Positions 1-52,000 of a stretch of DNA of 64,000 bases are shown here, in pieces. The notes under the pieces were generated by a model. The model was not told where the DNA came from. It saw nothing but the letters and a program-made list of their open reading frames with translations, and ran no database searches. A program made the translations under genes and the position numbers. The number at the start of each line of letters is the position of its first letter. Position 1 is the stretch's first letter. Origin of the DNA: Metellina segmentata (lineage: Eukaryota > Arthropoda > Arachnida > Araneae > Tetragnathidae); the NCBI GenBank assembly GCA_947359465.1, contig OX375874.1, forward strand, positions 95,427,172 through 95,491,171, given 5' to 3'.

Positions 1-82
1 TTTTAACTGAAGTGCACTTTCATCTTCTGCATTCACCAATTATATCTATTAAGAATTTTTCATTATGATAAATTACTTATAA

Positions 83-875
83 CTAGGGCAACTTTTTGCA
101 ACAAATGCAACTTTTTTTCACATGTTCTACGTTGCATGTAAAGCACTAAAACCAAAATTTCTCCTAGATATGCTGGATTGTAAGTGAGTTATAACCGCAA
201 CATGAATGCAACTTTCTGCATAAATGCAACCACCTGCAACTTTAAAAAATTTAGCTTAAAATTAATTCATATGAAATTACTGTTTCATTTTTTGCCCTCT
301 GACCAATCCTTTCTTCGATCACGTGTGTATGATCTTGCGAACGCCGAAGTATTGCGGATCAAACCAGAAGTTCATGGAAAGAAGCTGTTCGTCCTAACAG
401 TGGAAAGTGAAATAAATGGCAAGAAATACTTTTAACACATTGTTTGGCACTCTTAATAATGCAGAGGAAACTTGCATAATCGACTACAGAGTTTGCGAGG
501 TGAGTGTCGATCATAAATATGTTGTTCGCCTTGTAGATATTACGTTTTAAAATATCTGAATGTTGAGCGAAAAGATTTGACGTTTCTGCTATCCAATATA
601 GCACATTATATGAATGCTGCTGGCGCAGTTTTTCAATGTTAAAGAAATTACTGGCCAAGAATCGACCATTCAACGTTCTGTATTTAAGAATATATTCTAA
701 TACTGTTATACACGACTAAAATTGCCAATATATTTTGAATTTTTTCATTTTTTCAAATAATTTATTTTAAAATTTAGTGTATCAAAAATAAATGCAACTT
801 TATTTCCATAAATGCAACTTTAGGGAATGATAAATGCAACTTTTCCCATTTTTACTGCAACAAAAAAGTTGCCCT
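83..875. mobile_element. Non-autonomous DNA transposon with iterated subterminal motifs
   Basis: The ends are inverted (AGGGCAACTTTTT on the left, its complement on the right), and both sides carry the 8-bp sequence ACTTATAA (75-82 and 876-883), as expected for a target duplication. The motif AATGCAACTTT or close variants recurs near both ends. An alternative reading is a TA duplication just inside these repeats. It lies directly upstream of the first dynein exon in the window. No transposase was recognised. Confidence 0.7.
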
Positions 876-961
876 ACTTATAATAACACTGAACTTTAAA
901 AAAAAATAACAAGTTTTTAAGTACGATTTCTGAATTTGTAACTTTTATTTCTCTTATTCAG

Positions 962-39692
<38,731 letters not shown>

Positions 39693-39890
39693 CTATCTGT
39701 GATGAAAATTATTTTACTTGGACTTTTTTGACATTTTGCAGTGGCAGCTCTTCCTCTTCTCTTAAAAACTTTACATTTGAAGCTTATTTATTTGTGGTAA
39801 CATAATTTTACGCACTATCGGTTTTCTGTATTTTTTTACACTACTATTCAGTGCATTAAAAGTTTTTGAAAATGCTCGATTGTTTATAAA
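39693..39890 (+). promoter_or_regulatory. DYNC1H1: probable dynein 3' UTR with ATTAAA poly(A) signal
   Basis: The sequence after the stop carries ATTAAA at 39855-39860, followed by a T/G-rich stretch. This is the first poly(A)-signal-like hexamer on the plus strand. The exact cleavage site is inferred. Confidence 0.45.
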
Positions 39891-39935
39891 TGTTCAAAAA
39901 TATTTTATTTGCAAAATGTACATACATCAATTCAA

Positions 39936-40013
39936 TCAAGTTCCACATATTTCCTTGATTTTGTGCTCATATATATTGCTATTCAAATTCAAACAAGCAA
40001 GAATAGGAGACAC
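39936..40013 (-). CDS. RPP14: Rpp14 exon 5 with stop
   Basis: The exon encodes VSPILACLNLNSNIYEHK and a short tail ending in CGT before TGA (plus-strand 39936-39938). VSPxLxxL matches the family C-terminus. AATAAA hexamers on the minus strand lie at 39904-39909 and 39787-39792. Confidence 0.83.
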   Translation of the reverse strand: MSPILACLNLNSNIYEHKIKEICGT

Positions 40014-43000
40014 CTAGAAAAAAAATAAGTAATTTTATTTTAACATGAAAATTTGAATCTAAGGAGATTCACAGAAATAAATTTTTGTGGTTAAGAAATG
40101 TAGTTACCTTGTATATTCTAAACACACAGTCTGCTCCTTCATAAGATGAGAATAAAGTAAGAGCACTCCACACTTTTGAAATGTCTCTAAAAAATATAAA
40201 AGTGTCTATTTTATTGTGGTAAATACACAGGTAGGAATTGAAAAACAGTCTAATCCAAATTTTTCATTCATTACTAGAAACATTGTTGTGAAAAGAATGC
40301 TGAAATGCATTGGCAATATTTTGTCTTTTAATATTTTTGAGCTTTAGCATGTTGCATTTAAACATAATGTTTCTCATCTTCTCAAGTAGTCTAATCCAAC
40401 TTTGTGTAATCTACTTGTATATAAATTCTAACCTGACTTAAGTTATATACCTGCCATCTGGTCATAAAGCTAAACTAACAAAATAGATGACTTTTATTAC
40501 TCTGCTTCTCAAAAGGGCTATTTATCTTTGCATCTTCTGAATTCGAAATAAATACAAAGTTCCAAAAAGAACTCGTTAAGTTTGATCCTACACATTTTAT
40601 ACCTAATAATACTGAGTGCTCATTTTTTCTGCATTTGTGTAACTGCTTTTAAAATCATATTACTTTAGAAATACTAATTTTCAAGCTTACAGGAAATTTC
40701 ATTTCACTGTGTGTATTTTAACTGCCAGTTTTTTAATCTATCATACAGAGAAACAATAATGTGTAGTTACTATTTACCTCAACATTTTTTAGCTATGACC
40801 AAGTAAATTTTATACACTTAGCTCTTTGATTACTGTTTATTCAATTTGCTATTTTTATATTCATCTTTTTCAAAGTAAATGGATCAATTTTTATCATAAA
40901 CTAGCCACTGTGTTGCCTGTGACAGTATTTTTCAGGAAAATGGAAATATTTCATCCATTTTTCTTGAATTCATCCAAACATAAAATTCTAACAGAACAAT
41001 TGTGCTATTGTTGCCTTAAAACTTTTAGACGCTTGAGGAAAATATAAAGAATTAAGAAGAAAAGGAGTTAAAAGTTAAAGAACTTAAAAATTCATGTTGC
41101 TGGATAAAGATTGCAGGGGTTCTAACAGGTTTTAAGGTGTAAAAAAGTGACTAATTGAACAAAAAAGAAAAGACAAACAACAATAATGTCAAATATATTC
41201 AAGTTTAAAGATGAAAAAGAAAAAGATCCTCCCCAGCCACCCCTATCTTTTTCTTTCTTTCGAAGGATATTTATATTCTTCATTGGGGGAGGGGGGGGGC
41301 TCTGCTTGCTGCCGCTCATCAACCCCTGATGATTGCTTCGCAATCATATTTAGTTCACTTTGCGACCTATGCTTTTCAACAATGAGGGGGACAGGATTGC
41401 TTCACAATCCATCCCCATTTGGATCGCTGCTGGATTGATCCCAGACCTCTATTACAACATTAATTGAAGGTTACCTTCCCATCGCGATATTTATCACATG
41501 TGCCCGAGTAACGAAAAATTGCCTACTTTTTTTGCGAGATTAACGGATCCGTATATAAGATGACCCCCATACTTTAGCTTTAGAAAACGTTCCAAAAATT
41601 CTCTGCTTATACACAGAAATATAAGGTAAATGAAAACAAAATGCTTTTAAAAATGTCGAGAACAGAACATCTCATTTCCACATAAAAAAGGAAATATTTT
41701 AGCATGACATTGTTAAAATTTAGAGAAATCTCATAATTTTAAATGTTTTAGCTGATCTGTGTAGCAATAGTACAAGATTTTCATATTTGACTGTTGCTGT
41801 GGAAACGGCGTACGGATTTGCCGGTTCATCTGAAAGTATTGCAAACTTTCTAGCGCATGCTCTCAAATTTTATGAATTAATTCATCAAAAAATAAAAACT
41901 GTTTATTGTATGCATGTGCTTCAAATTCATTAGCCCGTTGAACCACAAGACTTGCTATCTACCAATCACAAAGTGAATAAACCTGAAAGACCGAAAGATT
42001 TTCTTTTATAATAGAAAGATTTAATAAGCATGTTATTTTAAAACGATATCAAGAAAAAAATATGAATTTTTGTAATCATGATTTTTAAATATGTTCATTT
42101 TTGTGTTAGCTTGAAGAATTTCTACCTTTTCTTTGAAAGATTGTCTAATTTTTTTTGTTGTTGAAAAAGTCTGAAATTAATTTTGTCTTTTTCTTCTCAA
42201 GAGAAGAAAGTGTAATTTTTAAAGTCTGTCTTTTCTGAAACTTTGCCTGAGCAAGTTCTGCTTCCTTAAAATCTTTATTTCATATCACTTTCTTGAGTCT
42301 ATCATTGGCTTCCTTTGACAATTATGAAGCTCTGTCCAATGCCTCACCTCTTCCTAACACATAATTTTAAATTTTCGTTTTTCTATTACCTTTCTTTTCT
42401 TTGCCAGCTGCTTCCAGTCTTTCTTTTTCTTTCCTGTCCTCTGATTTTTCTTGTGCCTCCTGTTTTATATTTTCTAAATAGGCATTGTAGGCTTAAAATG
42501 CAACCCTTCTCATATCCATTAGCTTAGATGTGATCGGCATCAAATAAAATTGATTGTCAAAATTTGACAAGCTACTTTGAACATCATCAATGCATTGAGT
42601 GCGTTCTGACATTGCTGTTCTGTCTCCTGTCAAAGCTCTTCCTGAGTCTGAGAAGGCATGTTCTATGTCAGCACTACCATGAGAAAGTACAGAGCAGCAT
42701 ACACTAGCTTTGACAGAATTAGGTACTTAGGATCCACACCACTTATGTCTCCCAGTCTGAAGAACTGGTCACAGTAAACATCAATAGGCTTCATTCTAGA
42801 TCCTTCATCCTCAAATTCTCTTTGGAGTAACTTCCACTCATCCAGTAGTATGTCTGTTGAGGCCTCCCATGACATTGCAACTTCCAATACTTGTACAATC
42901 TCAGCACCAAGTCTCAAGAGGACCAGGACAGGATAAATTTTTAAAGAGATGAACTGTAGGACTTCTTCAAAAGATATTTAATATCAGCAATTTAATGCTT

Positions 43001-46000
43001 CTAAGCCCTTTAGAAAAAGGAAATTCATTTCTTTCTCTTTCACATTCTGTAGCGCTTTAGAAATTTGATCACCAATCACAATATCAGCCAGAGGCAACAG
43101 TTTCTGAGGACATATATTCAATTTCATCCATATCCAAATCTCGAATAAATCGCTCTTTGGAGATCCTACCCAAAATTGTTCTTATCAACAAGTTGAGAAT
43201 GAAGATTATGTGTTAGGGGTTCTTTTTTCTGAAGAAATTCAGTCACTCAATTAAATATACTTGCACTTGATACAACAAATATCACCTCAGCCTTCATAGT
43301 TTCTCTTCTAGGTAAATGAACAATTTTCGTGTAGCCTGGTCTTTGTATCATGTTTGGCTTCTTTATTGGAATGTAGTGAAGGAAATACTTTCGCACTGTT
43401 CAAGCAAGCTTTCAGCAGCTGGCTTTAAGCTTAGTCACCTGCTTAAACAATACTTGATGAAAAAATGAGTGGGAAGTTTTTCAAGTCTTCTTGAATTTGT
43501 ATGTTGTGTTGACCAATGCTTGGGTCACTAATTAAAAAATTTGTGAATAGAAAAACTAGTTCAGACACATCTTCCCCAAGCTCTTTTAGAGAAAAACATT
43601 TTGTATTGTGTGAATATTACATGTCCCAATGTTAATTAGTTCGTTTTTCATGTAGAAAGTACTGAGTCATTAATCTTTTTAAAAACTGACTTGTTGACAT
43701 TGGGCCCATTTGAGCCAATCATGAGCCGTTGAGAATGTGGATGGGATAACTCACTCAGAGCTTTCAAATCTGGTCACATAAAATATCTACCATTCTAGAT
43801 CCTATATAAAATGTCTTTTAAGTGTTCGCAAACGATTTTACCTTCTCGATCTGACCAATATCTCACACTAAGTTTTGTAATTTTAAAGGGCCACGAGATC
43901 GGGAAAAAACATTCAAGGACATTTCAAAGACTGGGAACCCTGCCTCGGGTCATTATTAGGGGTAAATAAAAATACTGAAAGAAATTGCTGGCAAAATTTA
44001 AAAATCTTATTTGTTTGCCTTTTTTTCACGAAAAAGAAATACATAAGCACAAAAAAATTCAAATTTTTATAGGAAAAAAAGGAATTTTTTTCTATTTGCG
44101 CATTAAAAATTGTTCTTGCCCAAGTAGAATTTAAGAGCTTAAACACCTGAAAAAGTGACAAAATGTCAAAAAGGTGACATATTATAAGCCCTGAGATTGG
44201 TAAACATTGTGGTATGTAGAATGGAATTATATGTGAATTAACTTCTGTGTTAATGTTGAAGACACGATGCATATCTGCCAACATTAAAAAATGGACTTTT
44301 AAAGAAAATTTTACATATAAAAAATTTCAGCATTGTTGGGAAAGACATAAATTATACAACGAATGATGTACTCACCTATCCCAAAGGAATTAAATCACAT
44401 TTGCATTTGAATACTTTAAAAATAAATCTTTTGAATGACTTGCATTGTAGTAATTATTTGTTTGGATGTGTTACTGAGTAAATTTTTTTAACTGTTCCAA
44501 TGGCTAATGAAGAGCCTTGGTTCATTTTATCCTTGGCATCACAATAGGCTTGGAGGTTCTGGGGCTGTTGAGAAATCCTGGCCCAGACAGGTGTTACTCA
44601 TCCATGCTGGAATTGGAAGTGCTACAAGGCAATTTATGAGTTTGAAAACTACTGCTTCTTTTGTTTTTGTTGTATTGTTCCATTTTTATATTTTGATTGA
44701 CTTTTATTTTGATTATCTCAGATATTCAGAGGCCTTCTAATCGCATCTGTAGAAAGTAGTTTCACACTGATGTTGATTATTTTCTAAATTTTATTGGTTC
44801 CTTGTACCTAGAATTAAAGTCCCACCAATATATATATATATATATCGAGACAAACCTATTTTTTTACAAATATGAATCTACTACCCCTCATGATCTACTA
44901 TGCTTCAAGTCGTGAAGAAAAAAAGTATTCACATTGCTATGGCCAAAAAGTGAGTTTAAAATAAATCCTCCAGTCTAGTTGAAATCTTTTTATTTTCTTA
45001 TTCAATTAAAATGGCAAAATTATAAAAATCCATAGCAAATTGCTCCACACAAGTAAATTCTGTAAAACAATACAAAAATTTTATGCATAATTTGTAAGAG
45101 TTGACTGGAATGTACTAGGCCTTTTCTAAAAACTTTCAAAACGTGCAGAAAGTATGTTCTCTGAATTAAAGGAAAGAATTAAAATTATTTTACTGAAATA
45201 TTTGAGCTATTAAATTGTAGATTAGATCTCTGCACTCTTGCCCATACTGCTTTTGACTATTACTGATATTGTGAGCAGCGCTCTTTATCTTGTCAAACAG
45301 CTGCTTACATTATTTGCAAGTCGTTTCCAGGCCTGCAAACAGCTCCAAATTTGCATAATGCCACATGGTTCTAACACCTTTATCCAAAAAAAAAATATTT
45401 TCAAGGACCTGAAATTTTTTATAACAACCAAACACAAGGCATATGCAAAAGTTTTCAATTAAAAAGAAAAATATAAAAAAATGACAAATTTTTTTTACTT
45501 TATTTTTTTAATTACTGATAGTTTAAAAAAAATGGATATTATCAATTTTGGTTAAATTTAAATTTTCTTTTCTCACAGAACCTGTGATTTTTTTCTTTGC
45601 TAAGTGGGCTTCTTGTCTCAATGTTGACTATCAGGCTACTTACACACATTTTGGTCGTGCGATAAAATATCGCCTGACCGAAGAAATTGAAACATTCTTT
45701 CCGTGGCATGAAGAAGAGTATGGGGGCTTGCACACGGTTCGACCTACCCATGAAACACGATCTTCGTTTCCTGTCGTCCACTACCGCTACAACAGATGGC
45801 TGTTGTGGTTTATTTTGTTCGTTGAAACAAAACAAATCAAAAGTTTTCACTGATGGCTTTTTTTATTTTCTAGTTTAAGTTTCTATCTTTGCAAAAGTTT
45901 AACTTTTATATTTCCACAATAAGAATTTGTCTTCATTCCTTTGGACGTGTTTTTTCCAATGACGTCTTGACTGCTAACGGATTGTTCTATTTGATTTGAG

Positions 46001-49000
46001 TCAAGTGGTAGAATGTTATTATTTTCCTTTCATTCTATTTTATATATATATTTGTTTCTTGCTTTTTTTTATTCTTAGTCCAAGTTACTATCTTTGCAAT
46101 CATTAAAGATAGAGTAAAAATTTCAATTGATTTGAAGTCTGCGGAAAATTTTACACCAGATTGATACCTTTAAATGTGCTTTTCTTGTATTTATTTAAAA
46201 TAATTTTTCAATTGTAACTTATATTTTTGCAATACAAGTTTGGCTGCATTTGACGAAGATATTTATTACAAACACAAAAAGGACTGTTAGAGGTTTTCTA
46301 TCTTTGCTATCATTAAATATAGAGTACAAATTTCAACGGATTTGAAATCTGCGGAAAATTTTACACCAGATACCTCAGGTAGTCCGAACTTTATGCAAAC
46401 CCTGAATTTTGTCACGGGCAACGCTGTGCTGACCTGCTAGTATGATATAAAATATCCTTCCCATTTCTAGTCTAAAAATAGAATTACCCCACATTGAGTC
46501 TTGTGCTTGAAGAAACTTCCTTCCTCGTTAACTTACTTCCTTCAGAAACTTACTTCCTTCCTAAATTAGCAATCCGAAACTGGTTCTTGTACGTATGACG
46601 TCAACAAATTTTTAATGGTGCTGTAAAAATGAAAAAGTAGGGTGACCCCCTTCAAAAACCTTAATATTTCCTTTGAATTTCTCATCGATCCCGAGACAAC
46701 TTTAAAAAATGTGCAAAGGGCAGAATTCCGCCTTTAGTCTGAATAGTTCATGCAAAAGAGTGATGGGATGATGCGACAATTAAACGTGGTTTATGACCTT
46801 CACCCATGCCTTCAATTGTGAATTGTTATTGGTCTGATATATATCACATGGTGTCAAAGTGCAAAACACAGACTTCATTCAGAAGGACGCTCAAATGGCA
46901 CACCTGCTGTGGAGGTAACTAGTCTGGAGAAGTTTCAACGCAAGACAATATTACACAATTATGTAATAGTTTTTAAAAAATAAAGGACTTTTCTCCAAAT
47001 TCCGTAATTTTCAAGAGCCCTAGTTTGGAAACAAAAATTCAAGGACCATGAGAACCTTGTGCCAGCTATCCCCAATTCAATTGCTCTTCACTGTAGATAT
47101 AATTAGAAAAATAACTAACTTTGAAGGGACTCGAATAAAAGCTCGCCTGTCTTTTTCTCTGTATTTCAAAATATCAACTGGTATAATACACCCCATCTGC
47201 AATGAAAGAGAAATCAATTAAATAACACAAATCCACACTACTTGGAAAGCTTCAATAAATTGTATAAAAGTGTAAGTCATTTAATCAACGCTAATTCACA
47301 AGCTTTATATTTTAGCACATATATCTTCTGTTCATTCTTAAATAATGAAGAATTTATGTAACACAGTTAAATCTTCACACATAAATAAAGATCCAATCGA
47401 GAGATTTTTCACCAAAAAATTGTGAAATGGAATTTCTAATGTAGCAATGAAATTTTTTATTAAGTTCCTTAGCTGAGCCATACCCTTCAAATTCATAAGT
47501 AAGTAGTTATTTTTAAGATTAAGTATGCCTGTATATAGGTACATATTTTAGGATTCAATTTTAATATTGAATATTTTTTCCACAAAGGCAGGCAGAAAAC
47601 ACAATACAAAGGTTAGTTGCAATAACCTTTGCATATTGATTTGTTAAGTATAAAAAAATTGGACAAGATAATTTAATTCTCCATCCATTCTCTAGCCTCC
47701 CTAATGGCCAGAGATCCTGTCTAGAGAACAGAAGACATTTGCAGGTGGTGAATGTCTATTTCTTTCTATATAGAACATAGGGGCTATGCAAAGTTTTTAG
47801 GTGATAGATATGTTTAGCCAAACTATCGTGACCAGTCAGAAGTTGGGTTTATTTGGAATAGTCTGCCCTTGAATCATTTGGGATATTTATGGTTAGTAAG
47901 TCAAGGTTTACTTGAGTTTCTAGTAATTAGTTCTTGGTAGAAAAGGTTCTGCATGTCTTTTTTTCTTGATGGACATTTTTATGGAATTATGAGATTGATC
48001 TGTTTGGAAAATTTCAATATGAAGGAGAACAACTTGATTGTGAACAAAACCAAAAATAACTTCCATTGTTTTGGATTATCTGCAAATTTTTATAAAGGGA
48101 TGCATAACCCATCTGTTCCACAAGATGGGTTAGCAAATCAAAAAAAATTTTGTGCAACTCAATTCAGAGAATTATGCAGCAAAATTTACCTAGAACGCAT
48201 GTCCAATGATGTCTTTCCCCAATACAAACAATTTTCACTCAATAACTAATGATTAGAGGACAGCCCAGAAGCAGAAAGTGCTTAAAACTGTGACATACAT
48301 CGTAGAACAAAGTGTTTGCGGAACAATTTTTCCTTAATTTTATCAAAATTTTGGCCGTTTTGTTTTTTTAATCATGTTACGATGTTCTGCTGTGCAAAGC
48401 ACCCTCCTTGCCACACCTTTTTTTTCTTCAGCTATGGAACAATCTCCTTACACTGCCCCAAATTACCACAAACACTCTATAAATAACACATCTTTCTATG
48501 TCAATGACAAAATCTTTCATTTTAAAAGTTCACAGAATTGCAAATTCTGAAAGTATGGCTTGGTTTTAAATAAAGTAAGTTAGTTAATTTTGGTGTTTTA
48601 TTATAAATATGTAATGCATATTTAGCCGATAATTGTGTTTTATGTTTGTTTTGGATTTTACTGCAGTTTTAAAAATTTGGACAAAATGCTTGCAGAACAA
48701 TTTCAATTGCTTAGAGTTGTGTTGCAGAACACTGAATATAATTCTGCACTTGGGGAGAACAGTAGAAAAAAAAAACTGAGTTTTAACCATAATTCATTTA
48801 GTAAGTGTTTGTGCATCATTTGCAATTAGTATTCTAAGTACGATATATTCACATGGATTTTTGATCATATTGGACATAAAAACAATGATTCGCAGTAAAG
48901 GTTCCCATCCTAAAGAAATTGCAAATGTGTACCAAGAATTACAAATTAATTTTATATTTGCGAGTTCCTGCCTTAGTTTGATTCAGATAAAGAAACCAGA

Positions 49001-52000
49001 TTACATGAAAATACATCATAAACTGAAGAAAATCTGCTTGGATAATGCTGACAATGCCCATGAAATTATTGTAAAATAAGTGTTTAGTTTAGTTAATTAA
49101 AAAGAAAAACAGTAACCATGTCATTCAGATATAACTATTTTATGCAATTCAATTGCTGGTGTCCAAAGGTCGCTATCGAGCGTTTTAGGGAAATAGGAGT
49201 CCCTGGTGTTCAAACTACCTTCCTCTTTTAGGAACAAAAGAGGATTTTACACTCATTTACCTCCACTATAACATACCTGTTTATAAAACGAAAAAAAAAA
49301 TCAGCTGTCTCAGTAAGTGGCGGTTGGGTTTTATGGTGCAAGGGCCATGCAGGGCTAGACACAAAACCAACAATATCAAATAGGGGAAGACGGGGTACAA
49401 TGAAACAAAATTTACTAATTATTTTTTCCTATCCACAATTTTGCATGCATAAAAATATAATTAATGCATACTTTTAATCTTGTATTTTCCCCATCTAAAT
49501 AAATTTTTATTAGGTTCTAAACAGTATCTTTATGCTTGTAAAATAACAAAAAGTAAATGTCTCAAAGTGTTTCATTGTACCCCGTATGGCGGGGTACAAT
49601 GAAACACATACTGGGGTACAATGAAACACTCCAAATAATGCAAGCCTTTTTCACCCTATATAGTTTATTTTAGTCACATTCAACTTCATTTAAATTTATG
49701 ATTTCTCCAACAGAATATATTTCCTTGTTTCAGTTTACCCTCATTGATTAAAATAATCATTTATACAGATACTGCTTGTGTCACACTGTTATGTGTGGAT
49801 ATCTCATTCTTAGTACTTCAGTGATCATCTGGAGCTGGAAAATAATCCGGATCATTATCATCTTCAGAGTCTGTAGGAGGCAGAGTTTGTTTTGAAAACA
49901 ATCCCTTCTTAAGTTTTTTTCCCCCTTTTTACTTTCTAATTGCTTAACCAGAGCATTTTTACTTGTGTGGTTAGAACTAAACTCTTTTTTTTTCTGTTTC
50001 CTAGTCTTCTTGGACCAGCCTTGGGGTAAGGTTTTATCTCTTGAGGATAAATGTATTTCCTCACAGGTTTAGAGCTAGTGCATGGTGTATGAACATTTGC
50101 TGATCAACCTGCAGTCGGTGATTCTGATTTACTTATGGCAAGATCCACCACTTCTGATTCTTGGGTCTGTCTGGTCTTCAGTTTCATTAATCTGACAGTG
50201 GGAATAATTTTCAGTAGGACAAGGCCTATCTAACACATACGAACACAAATAATCTTCTTCACAAAACATTTCTCTATTGAAAGGCCATATTCCAGTAGCT
50301 GAAAAACCTTTTGTAATATTTTGTGGAGTGATAAGAAAATAAGCAGTGCCAAGCAAAGAAGATATCTCATAGATAGAGATTGTACGACCTGGATTACACA
50401 GCATCCAATCATTTGCAGCTAGATTGAAGAAATTTTTAAGTGACTTGAACACAGTTTTGTGTAAAGGCGGCTGCAATTTGTTACTGGTATGGGGGCAGAG
50501 TTACAACAACAATTCCGTTATCTTTTGTAAAATTTAGACTGGAAATTGCAATATGTGATTCATGATAGTCCATTATTAGTAGAACTGGATTTTCTTTCGT
50601 TCAGCGTGTATGTGCCTGGAAATCTGTTAGAACATTAACAAAAATATCTCCATTCATCCAACCCGATTTTGTTGCATCACCCACAGTCCCACAAACAGCT
50701 CCATTCAACTTAAACTTGAAATTTACTCTAGGAATGCTAAATAATGGGGTATAGAATTTCCAGAAGCATTAATAAATCCACACATAGTAACAAGAACACC
50801 CCTTTCACCAGAAATTAATTGACCTATTTGTTTTTGGCCCCTTTGACCGAGAACTTTTGGAGGATTGTGAACTGTAGTAAGTGCAGTTTACGCCTATGAA
50901 ATAAATAAACTATTCTTAAATGTTTTTGAATATGAAAAATCTAACTTACTATTGAAATCTGTACTTTTTTTAGAAGGAAAAAAAAAACAGTTTAATTTTG
51001 CATGCTTTCAAAATGATTACTGTTTTGATTTGATGTTGCCTTCTCCTATTAATGTTAGGTGTTGCCATTTCCTTAGTAAAAGTGTTTTATTTAGATTAAT
51101 GACAACCAGTAATATGTTATTTTATATCAGTGATATTATATTTACCATTGATATATTACTTCAAGTTAATGCATTCACCCGGGGCACAATGAAACATGTT
51201 TCATTGTACCCCATCTGCAAGTGTTTCATTGTACCCCGTACTGAGGTTACTAAATAAAAAAAAATTTCAAGCTTCTAATATTTTTTTTTTTTCAATTTTG
51301 GTTTTGGAGGTATGAAGACAACAACACAAAGATAACAATGTATAGAAAAAATAATTATTACATATAACAACGAGGAAAAAGAAACAAAATTACTTTTAGT
51401 AAAGAAACTTACTTTCAATGGTGAAAAACCAATAATCTTCTATTGCTAATGTTGTAGAAGTGCGAATGTATCCAAATCACATCAGTAATTGGAACTTATA
51501 GTTGTATAACATATATATAAATTGCAACTTTCTGTGACAAATTGTACTGATTTTAGAAGTAATGTTTCATTGTACCCCTTGTTTCATTGTACCCCGTCTT
51601 CCCCTAGACCTTCACACAAGGAGTTTTTTTTAAAGAAAGTTTTACTGACAGAGAAATACACCCAGGGAGGGATTGTATCTATCCCGCTAACACCTCACAG
51701 ATTGCTAGCACAGTGGATATACTCACTGAGCCATGCCCTCAGTAAGAAGGATCCAAAATAGTTTCATGTTAGTCAAAAAAATTCATCCCCATTATTTTGT
51801 CTCTTTCATTTAGTTTACTATGTGTAACACAGGCCTGATAACTCGAAAGATATACATAATTACAATGTTACTTGGTTTTTAATAGATTTTTCTTACAGTA
51901 TGTTGTAAAAAATGTTTAGCGAACCAAAGCAGTTTTATGCATCATAAGACTGAAAATAAATCATTAAGATTACAGTAATTAAAAAATATAATTCCTTGAC

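Noticed and set aside
41211..41438. Open frames in both directions near 41.2-41.4 kb
   Set aside because: They lie in the G-rich non-coding end of the hAT-like element and have no domain similarity.
45542..45853. Long open frames of about 100 codons on both strands
   Set aside because: They overlap each other inside a Helitron-like copy, show no recognisable domain, and are probably chance.
47953..48249. 98-codon plus-strand open frame
   Set aside because: No homology I recognise, no splice or promoter context, and it lies antisense in an Rpp14 intron.
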